Shown: positions 46,034 to 54,549 of the stretch, in pieces | Layout: every line of letters begins with the position of its first letter | Position numbering within the stretch: position 1 is the stretch's first letter | NCBI RefSeq assembly: GCF_025499465.1 | Contig: NZ_JAIMCA010000005.1 | Location: 124,001-188,000, forward strand | DNA length: 64,000 nucleotides | Origin: Allobosea sp. BH3 | GTDB taxonomy: Bacteria > Pseudomonadota > Alphaproteobacteria > Rhizobiales > Beijerinckiaceae | Direction of reading: 5' to 3' | The notes under the pieces: generated by a model | What the model was told of the DNA's origin: nothing | Seen by the model: the letters and a program-made list of their open reading frames with translations, nothing else | Databases searched by the model: none | Program-made: the position numbers and the translations under genes

Positions 46034-47427
46034 GCTACCAGCTCCGCCAGCGAGGATACGAGGCGCGGCGCGCCGGCCTGCGACAGCAGGCGTCCGTCGG
46101 TGCCGGTCAGGCCCTGCTCCTGCAGCCAGCGTTCGAATTCGGGCGCGCGCTTCAGGCCCAGCAGGTCGCGGATATAGAGCTGGTCGTGGAAGGAGGTGGA
46201 CTGGTAGTTCAGCATCACGTCGTCGGCGCCGGGCACGCCCATGATGTAGGTGACGCCGGCGGCAGCGAGCAGCGTCAGCAGCCCATCCATGTCGTCCTGG
46301 TCGGCCTCGGCGTGGTTCGTGTAGCAGACGTCGCAGCCCAGCGGCAGGCCCATGAGCTTGCCGCAGAAATGGTCCTCGAGGCCGGCGCGGGTGATCTGCT
46401 TGCCGTCATAGAGATATTCCGGGCCGATGAAGCCGACGACCGTGTTGACCAGCAGCGGGTCGAAGGCGCGGCAGACCGCATAGGCCCGCGCTTCCAGGGT
46501 CTGCTGGTCGACGCCGTGATGCGCCTCCGCCGAGAGCGCCGAGCCCTGGCCGGTCTCGAAATACATCAGGTTCTGCCCGATCGTGCCGCGCTTCTGCGAA
46601 AGCCCGGCCTCATGGCCCTCGCGCAGCACGGCGAGGTCGATGCCGAAGGAGCGATTGGCAGCCTCCGTTCCCGCGACGGACTGGAACACCAGATCGACCG
46701 GCGCGCCGCGCCCGATCAGCTCGATCGAGGAGGTGACATGGGTCAGCACGCAGCCCTGCGTCGGGATGGCGTAGCGCTGGATCACCTCGTCGATCAGCTT
46801 GAGCAGGTCGGTCAGCACGCCGAGATTGTCCGAGACCGGGTTGATGCCGATCACGGCGTCGCCGCAGCCATAGGACAGCCCGTCGATGAGCGAGGCGGCG
46901 ATACCGCGCTGGTCGTCGGCCGGATGGTTCGGCTGCAGGCGCACGGCCATGGTGCCGGGCAGGCCGATGGTGTTGCGGAAGCGCGTGACCACCCGGCACT
47001 TGCGCGCGACCGCGATCAGGTCCTGCAGCCGCATGATCTTGGAGACCGCCGCCGCCATCTCCGGCGTGATGCCCGGCGCAATCCGCGTGAGCGTCGCGCT
47101 CGTGGCCTCGTCCGAGAGCAGCCAGTCGCGGAAACCGCCGACCGTCAGGCTCGCGATCGGCGCGAAGGCCGCTGCATCATGCGAGTCCATGATGAGGCGG
47201 GTGACTTCGTCGGCCTCGTAGGGGATCAGCGCCTCATCGAGGAAGGTCTTCAGCGGCAGGTCGGCGAGCGCCATCCGGGCGGCGACGGATTCCTCCGCCG
47301 AAGCCGCTGCCAGCCCGGCGAGCTGGTCGCCCGAGCGCAGCGGCGTCGCCTTCGCCATGAGGTCGCGCAGGTCCTCGAAGACATAGCTCCGCGAACCGAT
47401 GATATGGCGATAGACCACGCGCTTCAC
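46030..47427 (-). CDS. eutB: Ethanolamine ammonia-lyase large subunit
   Basis: 465 residues. EutB core: FRNTIGLPGTMAVRLQPNHP, DGLSYGCGDAVIGINPVSDN, a GCVLTHVTSSIELI segment, FETGQGSALSAEAHHGVDQQ and LMGLPLGCDVCYTNHAEADQ. Splits ethanolamine to acetaldehyde and ammonia with adenosylcobalamin. The GTG at 47427 lies almost directly against GGGAG, so a GTG at 47418 is a plausible true start. No eutA, microcompartment or acetaldehyde dehydrogenase genes are nearby. Confidence 0.95.
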   Translation of the reverse strand: MKRVVYRHIIGSRSYVFEDLRDLMAKATPLRSGDQLAGLAAASAEESVAARMALADLPLKTFLDEALIPYEADEVTRLIMDSHDAAAFAPIASLTVGGFRDWLLSDEATSATLTRIAPGITPEMAAAVSKIMRLQDLIAVARKCRVVTRFRNTIGLPGTMAVRLQPNHPADDQRGIAASLIDGLSYGCGDAVIGINPVSDNLGVLTDLLKLIDEVIQRYAIPTQGCVLTHVTSSIELIGRGAPVDLVFQSVAGTEAANRSFGIDLAVLREGHEAGLSQKRGTIGQNLMYFETGQGSALSAEAHHGVDQQTLEARAYAVCRAFDPLLVNTVVGFIGPEYLYDGKQITRAGLEDHFCGKLMGLPLGCDVCYTNHAEADQDDMDGLLTLLAAAGVTYIMGVPGADDVMLNYQSTSFHDQLYIRDLLGLKRAPEFERWLQEQGLTGTDGRLLSQAGAPRLVSSLAELVA

Positions 47428-47487
47428 TCCCTACGGCCGGCGGTGGCTATGTCCGCCCGGCATCGGGATTTCCAGCACGAATCGTGC

Positions 47488-47507
47488 CGCCCGGCAAAGG
47501 CCGGGCG
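47488..47507. other. Hairpin in the eutB/siderophore divergent gap
   Basis: Perfect 8-bp stem CGCCCGGC/GCCGGGCG with an AAAG loop in the 285-base gap between eutB (minus) and the iron-binding protein gene (plus). No T-run on either strand, so not a clear terminator; possible leader structure of eutBC. Confidence 0.5.
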
Positions 47508-47620
47508 ATGCCCGCGACTTACGGCCGGATTCCTGGCCGGAATGCTTCGAGCGCAACGCCGATCCAATGTTCGCGGATCGCGAATCCGGGCGAATACAAG
47601 AAAATCAGAGTATTCCTCTA

Positions 47621-47637
47621 TTTAGAACAATTAAAAA
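47621..47637 (+). promoter_or_regulatory. Irr/ICE-like box before the iron ABC operon
   Basis: TTTAGAA-N3-TTAAAAA matches the rhizobial iron control element TTTAGAA-N3-TTCTAAA at 12 of 14 positions, in a local AT-rich patch within GC-rich DNA, about 75 bases before the start of the iron-binding protein gene. Consensus is quoted from recall. Confidence 0.45.
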
Positions 47638-47712
47638 CAAGGAGATTTGCTTTGATGGTGGGGCGAAGATCGTGTTAGCGCGAGGGGCATTTCTCGACAT
47701 GGACGGCCCAAA

Positions 47713-48849
47713 ATGTTCGCTCTGTCCCGGCTGACGCGCCTTATCCCTGCTGTCGCGCTGTCTCTGGCGGTCCTCGCCGCCCCTCCCGCCCATGCTGAAA
47801 CGATCGAGGTCACCGATCTCGCTGGCCGCGTGGTCAACGTCACGCGCGACCCCCAGAAGATCGTGCTCAGCGAAGGCCGGCAGCTCTACACGCTGGCGAT
47901 GCTGGACCGCGACGACCCGTTCAAGCGCGTCGTCGGCTGGGGCAATGACCTGATCGAGAACGATCCGGGCGCCTGGCAGAAGTACCTGGCCAAGTTCCCG
48001 AAGGCCAAGGATGTCGCGAATATGGGCAACCCCTATGCCGCCGACGTCAGCATGGAGAAGATCGCCTCGCTCGGCACCGAGGTCTACATTCTCGATCTCT
48101 CCAACTACTTCAAGGCGCAGGAGACGGGCCTGCTCGGCAAGCTGGAGAAGGCCGGCATCACCACGGTCTTCGTCGATTTCCGCCAGGACCCGACCCAGAA
48201 CGTGCTGCCGAGCGTCCAGCTGCTCGGCCGCATCCTCGGCCGCGAGAAGGAGGCCAATGCCTTCTCCGACTACTATATGCGCCAGACCCGCAGCATCTAT
48301 GCCCGCGTCGGCGCGATTCCCGACAAGCAGAAGCCGATGGTCTTCGTCGAGCGCGCCGCCGGGCTGCTGCCCTGCTGCGCCACCTTCGGCCCCTTCAATT
48401 TCGGCCGCTTCATCGAGGAGGCGGGCGGGCGCAACTGGGGCAGCCAGTTCTTCACCGGCTTCCAGGCGCAGGCCGCGCAGGAGAAGGTGCTGACCGACAA
48501 CCCGGACGTCTATTTCCTCACCGGCGCCAACTGGTACGGCAGCAATCCGGGCAGCAATGCCGTCAGCCTCGGCTATGACGCGACGCCGGAGAAGGTGCAG
48601 AAGGAAATCGCGGCGCTGATGCAGCGCCCCGGCTTCCCGCAGCTCAAGGCGGTGCAGGGCAAGAAGGTGATGGCCTTCTACCATCAGTTCTACGATGCGC
48701 CCTATTACTTCATCGCCGAGCTCGCCATGGCGAAGGAGTTCTATCCGGACCGGTTCAAGGACGTCGACCCGGAGGCGGTGTTCAAGGAATTCCACGAGAA
48801 GTTCCTGCCGATCACCTATTCCGGCGTATTCTGGGCAAAGCTGCAGTAA
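47713..48849 (+). CDS. Iron-siderophore ABC binding protein (FecB/TroA fold), copy 1
   Basis: 378 residues. Signal peptide ends AHAET. TroA/FecB-type segments: EVTDLAGRVVNV, DPQKIVLSEGRQLYTLAML, VYILDLSNYF and VVGWGNDLI. Similar along its length to the protein encoded at 52597-53706, including a Cys-Cys pair (LLPCCATFGPFNFGRF) followed by EEAGGRN. First gene of a binding protein-permease-ATPase-methyltransferase operon. Confidence 0.9.
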   Translation: MFALSRLTRLIPAVALSLAVLAAPPAHAETIEVTDLAGRVVNVTRDPQKIVLSEGRQLYTLAMLDRDDPFKRVVGWGNDLIENDPGAWQKYLAKFPKAKDVANMGNPYAADVSMEKIASLGTEVYILDLSNYFKAQETGLLGKLEKAGITTVFVDFRQDPTQNVLPSVQLLGRILGREKEANAFSDYYMRQTRSIYARVGAIPDKQKPMVFVERAAGLLPCCATFGPFNFGRFIEEAGGRNWGSQFFTGFQAQAAQEKVLTDNPDVYFLTGANWYGSNPGSNAVSLGYDATPEKVQKEIAALMQRPGFPQLKAVQGKKVMAFYHQFYDAPYYFIAELAMAKEFYPDRFKDVDPEAVFKEFHEKFLPITYSGVFWAKLQ

Positions 48850-48853
48850 GGCG

Positions 48854-49915
48854 ATGACGGCTGTCCTGCCCGTGCCGGCAAGCGCCACCGCGGATTACCG
48901 CCGGCGCAATGCGAAGCGGCTGAAGCTCGTCTTCTTCGGCGTGTTGGCGCTCGCCTTCGCGCTGTCGCTCGATGTCTCGATCGGGCCGGGCAACCTGCCG
49001 CTCGCCGATGTGCTGCGCACGCTCGTCGACCCGCAATCGGCGGCGCCCCGACTCTCCGTCATCGTCTGGGATCTGCGTCTCCCGATCGCGCTGATGGCGC
49101 TGGCGGTCGGCGCCATGCTGGGTCTCTCCGGCGCCGGCATGCAGACCATTCTCGCCAATCCGCTGGCCGACCCCTTCACGCTCGGTGTCTCGGCAGCCGC
49201 GACGGTCGGCGCTTCCGTCGCCATCGTCTTCGGCTGGAGCGTCGTGCCCGGCGCCGGGCCGTTCATCGTCACCGCGAATGCCTTCGTCTTCGCGCTCGCC
49301 GCCTCGCTCGTGCTGTTCTTCATGACCAAGCTGCGCGGCGTCAGCGCCGAGACGATGATCCTCGTCGGCATCGCCCTGCTCTTCACCTGCAACGCCATCA
49401 CCGCATTGCTGCAGTACCGGTCCAACGAGGTGCAGCTCACCCAGATCGTGTTCTGGACGCTGGGCAGCCTCGCCCGCGCGACCTGGGGCAAGGTCGAGGT
49501 CGCCGCCGTCCTGATCGCGGTGGCGCTGCCCTTCTTCCTGATGCGCGGCTGGCAGCTCACGGCGCTGAGGCTCGGCGACGAGCGGGCCGAGAGCCTGGGC
49601 GTGCGCGTCGACCGGCTGAGGCTGGAAATCCTGGTCGCGACCTCGCTGCTGGCGGCGGTCTCGGTGTCGTTCGTGGGCGGCATCGGCTTCATCGGCCTCG
49701 TCGGCCCGCATATCGCGCGCCTCCTCGTCGGCGAGGACCAGCGCTTCTTCCTGCCGGTCGCGACCATCGCGAGCGCCGTCCTGCTCTCGCTCGCTTCGAC
49801 GATCTCGAAGGTCATCACGCCGGGCGTGATCTATCCCATTGGCATCATCACGGCGCTGATCGGCGTACCTTTCTTCATCAGCCTTGTCATGTCCATTCGC
49901 AGCAGGGCGGTCTGA
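48854..49915 (+). CDS. FecCD-type iron-siderophore permease
   Basis: 353 residues, about nine to ten hydrophobic segments. FecCD motifs: DLRLPIALMALAVGAMLGLSG, GAGMQTILANPLADPFTLGV, QIVFWTLGSLARATW, FVGGIGFIGLVGPHIARLL, with IGIITALIGVPFFI at the end. A single permease gene, so it should form a homodimer (BtuC-like). ATG four bases after the binding-protein stop. Confidence 0.94.
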   Translation: MTAVLPVPASATADYRRRNAKRLKLVFFGVLALAFALSLDVSIGPGNLPLADVLRTLVDPQSAAPRLSVIVWDLRLPIALMALAVGAMLGLSGAGMQTILANPLADPFTLGVSAAATVGASVAIVFGWSVVPGAGPFIVTANAFVFALAASLVLFFMTKLRGVSAETMILVGIALLFTCNAITALLQYRSNEVQLTQIVFWTLGSLARATWGKVEVAAVLIAVALPFFLMRGWQLTALRLGDERAESLGVRVDRLRLEILVATSLLAAVSVSFVGGIGFIGLVGPHIARLLVGEDQRFFLPVATIASAVLLSLASTISKVITPGVIYPIGIITALIGVPFFISLVMSIRSRAV

Positions 49916-49917
49916 GC

Positions 49918-50703
<786 letters not shown>

Positions 50704-50706
50704 GCC

Positions 50707-51483
50707 ATGTCCTCCGCCGCTCCGCACGATAATTTCACGCTCAAGGAAGAGATCCGCGCCTATTGGTCGGCGCGCGCCGAGAGCTTCGATCTCTCCTATG
50801 GCCATGCCATCAAGTCGGACCGCGAGCTTCGCGCCTTCCAGCGCCTGCTCCGCGATTCCTTCGGGGCCGAGCCGCTCGACGTGCTCGACCTTGCCTGCGG
50901 CACCGGCGAGATCACCCGCGCGCTGCTCTCGCTGAAGCACCGCGTCACGGCGCTCGACTTCTCGGAGACGATGCTGGAGCGCGCCCGCGCCAAGCACGGC
51001 AAGGCGGCGCGCTTTCGGCTCGGCGATGCCGAAAACCTGCTCGACGCGGATGACAGCTATGATGCGCTCATCACCCGCCATCTCGTCTGGACACTGACCG
51101 ATCCGGAAGCCGCCTTCACGCAGTGGTTCCGCGTGCTGCGGCCGGGCGGCCGGCTGCTGGTCATTGACGGCGACTGGGTCAACCGCAGCCGCTGGCAGGC
51201 ACTGGTCAACCGCTTCGGCACCTGGCTGCGGGACCGGCGCGGCGCTCCGGCCCATCAGATCGACGCCGACACCCATGCCTCGATCACCAAGCGCTTCTAT
51301 TTCAATGAAGGGCTCAGCCGGCAGCGCCTCGAGGACATGCTGACGGCCGCCGGTTTCACCGACATCGCCCCGGCCGATTACGGCCAGGTGGTGCGCGCCC
51401 AGCAGATGACCGCGCCGCTCCATGACGCGATCAGGCTCGGCTCCTCGACCCGCTTCGCGCTGCTCGCCCGCAAGCGGGCCTAA
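50707..51483 (+). CDS. SAM-dependent methyltransferase in the iron operon
   Basis: 258 residues. Motif I VLDLACGTGEITRAL, acidic loop ALDFSETMLERA, and the VLRPGGRLLVIDGDW strand-6 region; Methyltransf_11-like. Three bases after the ATPase stop, so co-transcribed with iron uptake. Its stop overlaps the convergent SIP gene by four bases. Substrate unknown; a siderophore or its breakdown product is the context guess. Confidence 0.88.
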   Translation: MSSAAPHDNFTLKEEIRAYWSARAESFDLSYGHAIKSDRELRAFQRLLRDSFGAEPLDVLDLACGTGEITRALLSLKHRVTALDFSETMLERARAKHGKAARFRLGDAENLLDADDSYDALITRHLVWTLTDPEAAFTQWFRVLRPGGRLLVIDGDWVNRSRWQALVNRFGTWLRDRRGAPAHQIDADTHASITKRFYFNEGLSRQRLEDMLTAAGFTDIAPADYGQVVRAQQMTAPLHDAIRLGSSTRFALLARKRA

Positions 51484-52586
51484 GCCTTCGCCATCTCCGC
51501 CTTCTTCGCGGCGGCGTGCTCCTCCTCGGCCACGCCCCGGCGCCAGTAGCTCACGACGAGGTGCTGGTCCCGCTCCGGCCTGAGCTTGGCGCGCGCGCCG
51601 GCACGGATCTCGCGGAAGGCGGCGTGCTCCATCGCGGCCCAGAGATACACGCTCGGGCCGTCGGCCGGCCATTCGAGCCTGGCGAAGACGTCCTGCAGCA
51701 GCGGCAGGCTGCCGGGCTCGGCCTCGCCGCGATGCAGCCAGGTGATCGAGATGCCGGGAGGGTGAGGCAGCCTCTGCTCCTCGCTCGCATCGGCGACCTC
51801 GATGAAGACCTCGCCCAGGGCCTCGGCGGAGAGCTTCTCCAGCATGCGCGCGACGGCGGGGATGCCGGTCTCGTCGGCGAGGAAGACATAGCGCTCGGCC
51901 GGCTTCAGCCCGCGCCCGCCCGGCCCGGCCATGCCGATCCGGTCTCCCGCCTTTGCGCGCATCGCGAAGGCCGAGCCGGGGCCGGCGTCCTCATGCAGCA
52001 CGAAGTCGAGCGCGACGGTGCTGGCGGCGCTGTCGATCTTGCGGATCGTGTACTTGCGGACGACGGGCCGTTCCTCCGGTGGCGGCATGACCAGCAGCCC
52101 GTCCTCGCCGATCATCGGCCATGCGGGCTCGGCCAGCCCCTCGGGCGGGATGAAGAGCCTGACATGCAGCGCCTCGGTCTGCTCGAAGCGCGCGAGGTTC
52201 TCACCCCGGAAATGGATGCGGCGCATATGCGGCGTGATCGTCTCGACGCCGGCCACGGTCAGGACGCGGAAATCGGGGGGCAAAGCGGGGCCGGTCCCGT
52301 CGCCGCTCCAGCGGATCTGTGGAGCCTCGTCTTTCGGGGCGAATTCGACGACATGGCTCGCGATGGCGCGCTTCATCGCCTGCAGCGCCGAGACGTCCGG
52401 CGCCTCCACCACGACGTCGAGCGCTGCGGGCAAAAGGTCGAGGCGTGCTTTGGCTCCATCGAGCAGGATCAGGGTCACCCCCTCCTCCTCGGTGATGACG
52501 GCCTCATGCTCCGCGAGGTGCTCACAGAGCGGCCTGAGCACGCTTTGCGGATAGGCCAGCGCAATCTGCGTCCGGGTGGCGAGCAT
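51480..52586 (-). CDS. Siderophore-interacting protein (SIP) ferric reductase
   Basis: 368 residues. About 120 residues of N-terminal extension (DUF2218-like: LDGAKARLDLLPAALDVVV), then the SIP FAD-binding core (PHMRRIHFRGENLARF, VVRKYTIRKID, the VALDFVLHEDAGPGSAFA segment) and a C-terminal SIP domain (LADETGIPAVARMLE, YLWAAMEHAAFREIR). ViuB/YqjH type, reduces ferric siderophores in the cytoplasm. AGGAAG lies upstream of ATG 52586. The DUF2218-SIP fusion occurs in several proteobacteria. Confidence 0.9.
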   Translation of the reverse strand: MLATRTQIALAYPQSVLRPLCEHLAEHEAVITEEEGVTLILLDGAKARLDLLPAALDVVVEAPDVSALQAMKRAIASHVVEFAPKDEAPQIRWSGDGTGPALPPDFRVLTVAGVETITPHMRRIHFRGENLARFEQTEALHVRLFIPPEGLAEPAWPMIGEDGLLVMPPPEERPVVRKYTIRKIDSAASTVALDFVLHEDAGPGSAFAMRAKAGDRIGMAGPGGRGLKPAERYVFLADETGIPAVARMLEKLSAEALGEVFIEVADASEEQRLPHPPGISITWLHRGEAEPGSLPLLQDVFARLEWPADGPSVYLWAAMEHAAFREIRAGARAKLRPERDQHLVVSYWRRGVAEEEHAAAKKAEMAKA

Positions 52587-52596
52587 GCGGTCTTCC

Positions 52597-53706
52597 TCAG
52601 GGCTTCCCGGTCGCGATCCAGAGCGTGCCGTCGAGCGGAATGGCGGAGAAGCGCGCGCCTTCCGCCAGCGTGGCAGCCGGGTCGACATCGGCGAAACGCT
52701 CGGGATGCAGCCATTTCGCCAGCACCTCGATGGCGACGACATGCAGCGGCGTATCGTTGAACAGGTGCCAGAAGCCAAAGGCGCGGCGCTCGCGGATCGC
52801 GCCCAGCATCGAGAGAGTGGGCGTGGCGAGCAGCTTGGCGAAGCTCGCCTGCGCGTCGCTTTCGGTGACGCCAAGGCCGAGCACCAGCCCGCCCAGCTTC
52901 GTCAGATGCGTGCCGCCGGTGGCGATGTAGAGGTCGGGCTCGGCGGTGAGGAGCTGTTCCAGCCCGATCTGCCCCGTCGCGCCGGGCAGGATTGTCGCGC
53001 CGATGTTGCGGCCGCCTGCGGCATTGACGAACTCGTTGAAGGTGCCCTGGCCCGCCGTCATGCAGCAGTCGTAGCCGCCCGCATGGGCGTGGATGAAGAC
53101 GGAGGGGCGCGGCGCGCCGGCGACGCGGCTCGCGATCCGGCGCATTCGCTCCTCGTAAAAGGCGATCAGCTTCTCGGTCTGGGTGTCCTGCCCGATGAGG
53201 CGCCCCAGCGCACGCAGGCTCGGCACGGTGTCGCGCAGCGGCTCCAGGTAGAAATCGACGACCGCGACCGGGATGCCGGCCGCCTCCAGCTTCTCGACGA
53301 GGTCGCCGGGGCCGCGGCGGGTGCCGGCGAGCGAGCGGCTGAGCACCACGAGATCGGGGCCGAGCGCGACCACCCGTTCCAGGGAGAAGCCGTTGGCCGT
53401 GTTGCCGTCGCCGATGATCGGCACGTCCTTGACCGCCGGGAAGCGTGCCTGGTAGCGCGCCAGCGCGTCGGCATTCTGGCGCTCCATGTCGTTCGCCCAG
53501 CCGGCCAGGATGCTGATGGGGTCGGGGTGGATCAGGCCCAGCGCGTTGATCTGGCGGCCTTGCCCCAGGACGATGCGCTTCGCCGGTGCCGGCAGCGTGA
53601 CCGTTCGGCCGAGCACATCCGTTGCGGTGATCGGCCCGGCCGCCTTCACCGGCAGTGCGGCGCAGGCGAGCCCGGCCAGCAGCAGGGAGCGTCTGTCGAT
53701 GGTCAT
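52597..53706 (-). CDS. Iron-siderophore ABC binding protein, copy 2
   Basis: 369 residues. Signal peptide with Tat-like start MTIDRRSLLLAGLACAALP (two Arg). FecB-fold segments parallel copy 1: TDVLGRTVTLP, RIVLGQGRQINALGLI, LAGWANDME, VVALGPDLVVLS. It shares the Cys-Cys pair (GGYDCCMTAGQGTFNEF) and AAGGRN. Presumably works with the single permease and ATPase encoded by the converging operon. ATG overlaps the esterase stop (ATGA). Confidence 0.9.
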   Translation of the reverse strand: MTIDRRSLLLAGLACAALPVKAAGPITATDVLGRTVTLPAPAKRIVLGQGRQINALGLIHPDPISILAGWANDMERQNADALARYQARFPAVKDVPIIGDGNTANGFSLERVVALGPDLVVLSRSLAGTRRGPGDLVEKLEAAGIPVAVVDFYLEPLRDTVPSLRALGRLIGQDTQTEKLIAFYEERMRRIASRVAGAPRPSVFIHAHAGGYDCCMTAGQGTFNEFVNAAGGRNIGATILPGATGQIGLEQLLTAEPDLYIATGGTHLTKLGGLVLGLGVTESDAQASFAKLLATPTLSMLGAIRERRAFGFWHLFNDTPLHVVAIEVLAKWLHPERFADVDPAATLAEGARFSAIPLDGTLWIATGKP

Positions 53707-54542
53707 GCGGCCGCGACCTTGTCCTGCGCCGTGCCTGCGAGAGCGAAGGCCACGGCGCGCGAGAGCATCGGCGGGATCACCGAGACATGGTTCTCGCCGG
53801 GAAACTCCACGAAGCTGCAGGCGACGCGGCCAGAGGCATCGAGGCGTGCCGCCATCTCGGCGGCATTGTCGCGCATCCGCGCCATGGCGAGTCGCTCGGC
53901 CCGCTGTGGCCGGATCGGAAGGCCAGCCTCCTGCTCGAGGCCGCCGACCGTGATCAGCAGCCGCCCGCGCTGCGCATCGCCTGCCCGGTGGAAGGCCTCC
54001 TCTCTCGCGAGGATGGCGCGATCCTGCCACCAGATCGAGGGGCTGCCGGCGACGTAGGCCTCGAACAGCCCCGCCCGGCTGAAGAGCGCGTTCAGCGTGA
54101 AGAGCCCGCCATAGGAATGGCCGGCGAGCGATCGCCTCGCCGGATCGAGCGGAGCGAGCTTCTCGACCGCGGGCAGCACCTCGCCGGCGAGCATGTCGAG
54201 GAAGCGCTCGGCTCCGCCCGGCACCGGCAGCAGGTCGCGCTGGCGGCGCTCGGCGTCGAAGGGCCGTTCGCCCGGATAGCCGATGCCGATGATGACGGCC
54301 GGCCCGATGCCGGTCGCCTCCGGCCGTTGTGCCTGAAGATGGGCCGTCGCCGTGGCGATCGGAAACAACGCATGCCCGTCGACCAGCAGCATCGAGGGGA
54401 AGCCGCGGGCCGGCGCCGGGCCCTCCGGCACGGAGATCAGCAGCCGGTAGCGCGAGCCGTCCTTCGCCGTGAAGTCGCGCTGCCAGGCTTGCGGCAGCGT
54501 GACCGGCTGGAGATCGGCGTCGGACCCGTTCGGCTGCGTCAC
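53703..54542 (-). CDS. Siderophore-type esterase (IroE/BesA-like)
   Basis: 279 residues from a GTG at 54542 that follows GAGGG and lies seven bases after the receptor stop. Alpha/beta hydrolase of the esterase D family: nucleophile GHSYGGLFTLNAL, GIGYPGERPFDAERRQRDL, SPSIWWQDRAIL, and a final His in GENHVSVIP. IroE/Fes/BesA enzymes hydrolyse trilactone siderophores such as enterobactin to release iron. No signal peptide with this start, so cytoplasmic action is expected. Confidence 0.88.
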   Translation of the reverse strand: MTQPNGSDADLQPVTLPQAWQRDFTAKDGSRYRLLISVPEGPAPARGFPSMLLVDGHALFPIATATAHLQAQRPEATGIGPAVIIGIGYPGERPFDAERRQRDLLPVPGGAERFLDMLAGEVLPAVEKLAPLDPARRSLAGHSYGGLFTLNALFSRAGLFEAYVAGSPSIWWQDRAILAREEAFHRAGDAQRGRLLITVGGLEQEAGLPIRPQRAERLAMARMRDNAAEMAARLDASGRVACSFVEFPGENHVSVIPPMLSRAVAFALAGTAQDKVAAA

Positions 54543-54549
54543 GTTTCCC

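Noticed and set aside
47428..47712. Cobalamin riboswitch upstream of eutBC
   Set aside because: There is a GC hairpin and an AGCCACC on the minus strand, but no B12 box or multi-helix layout could be made out.
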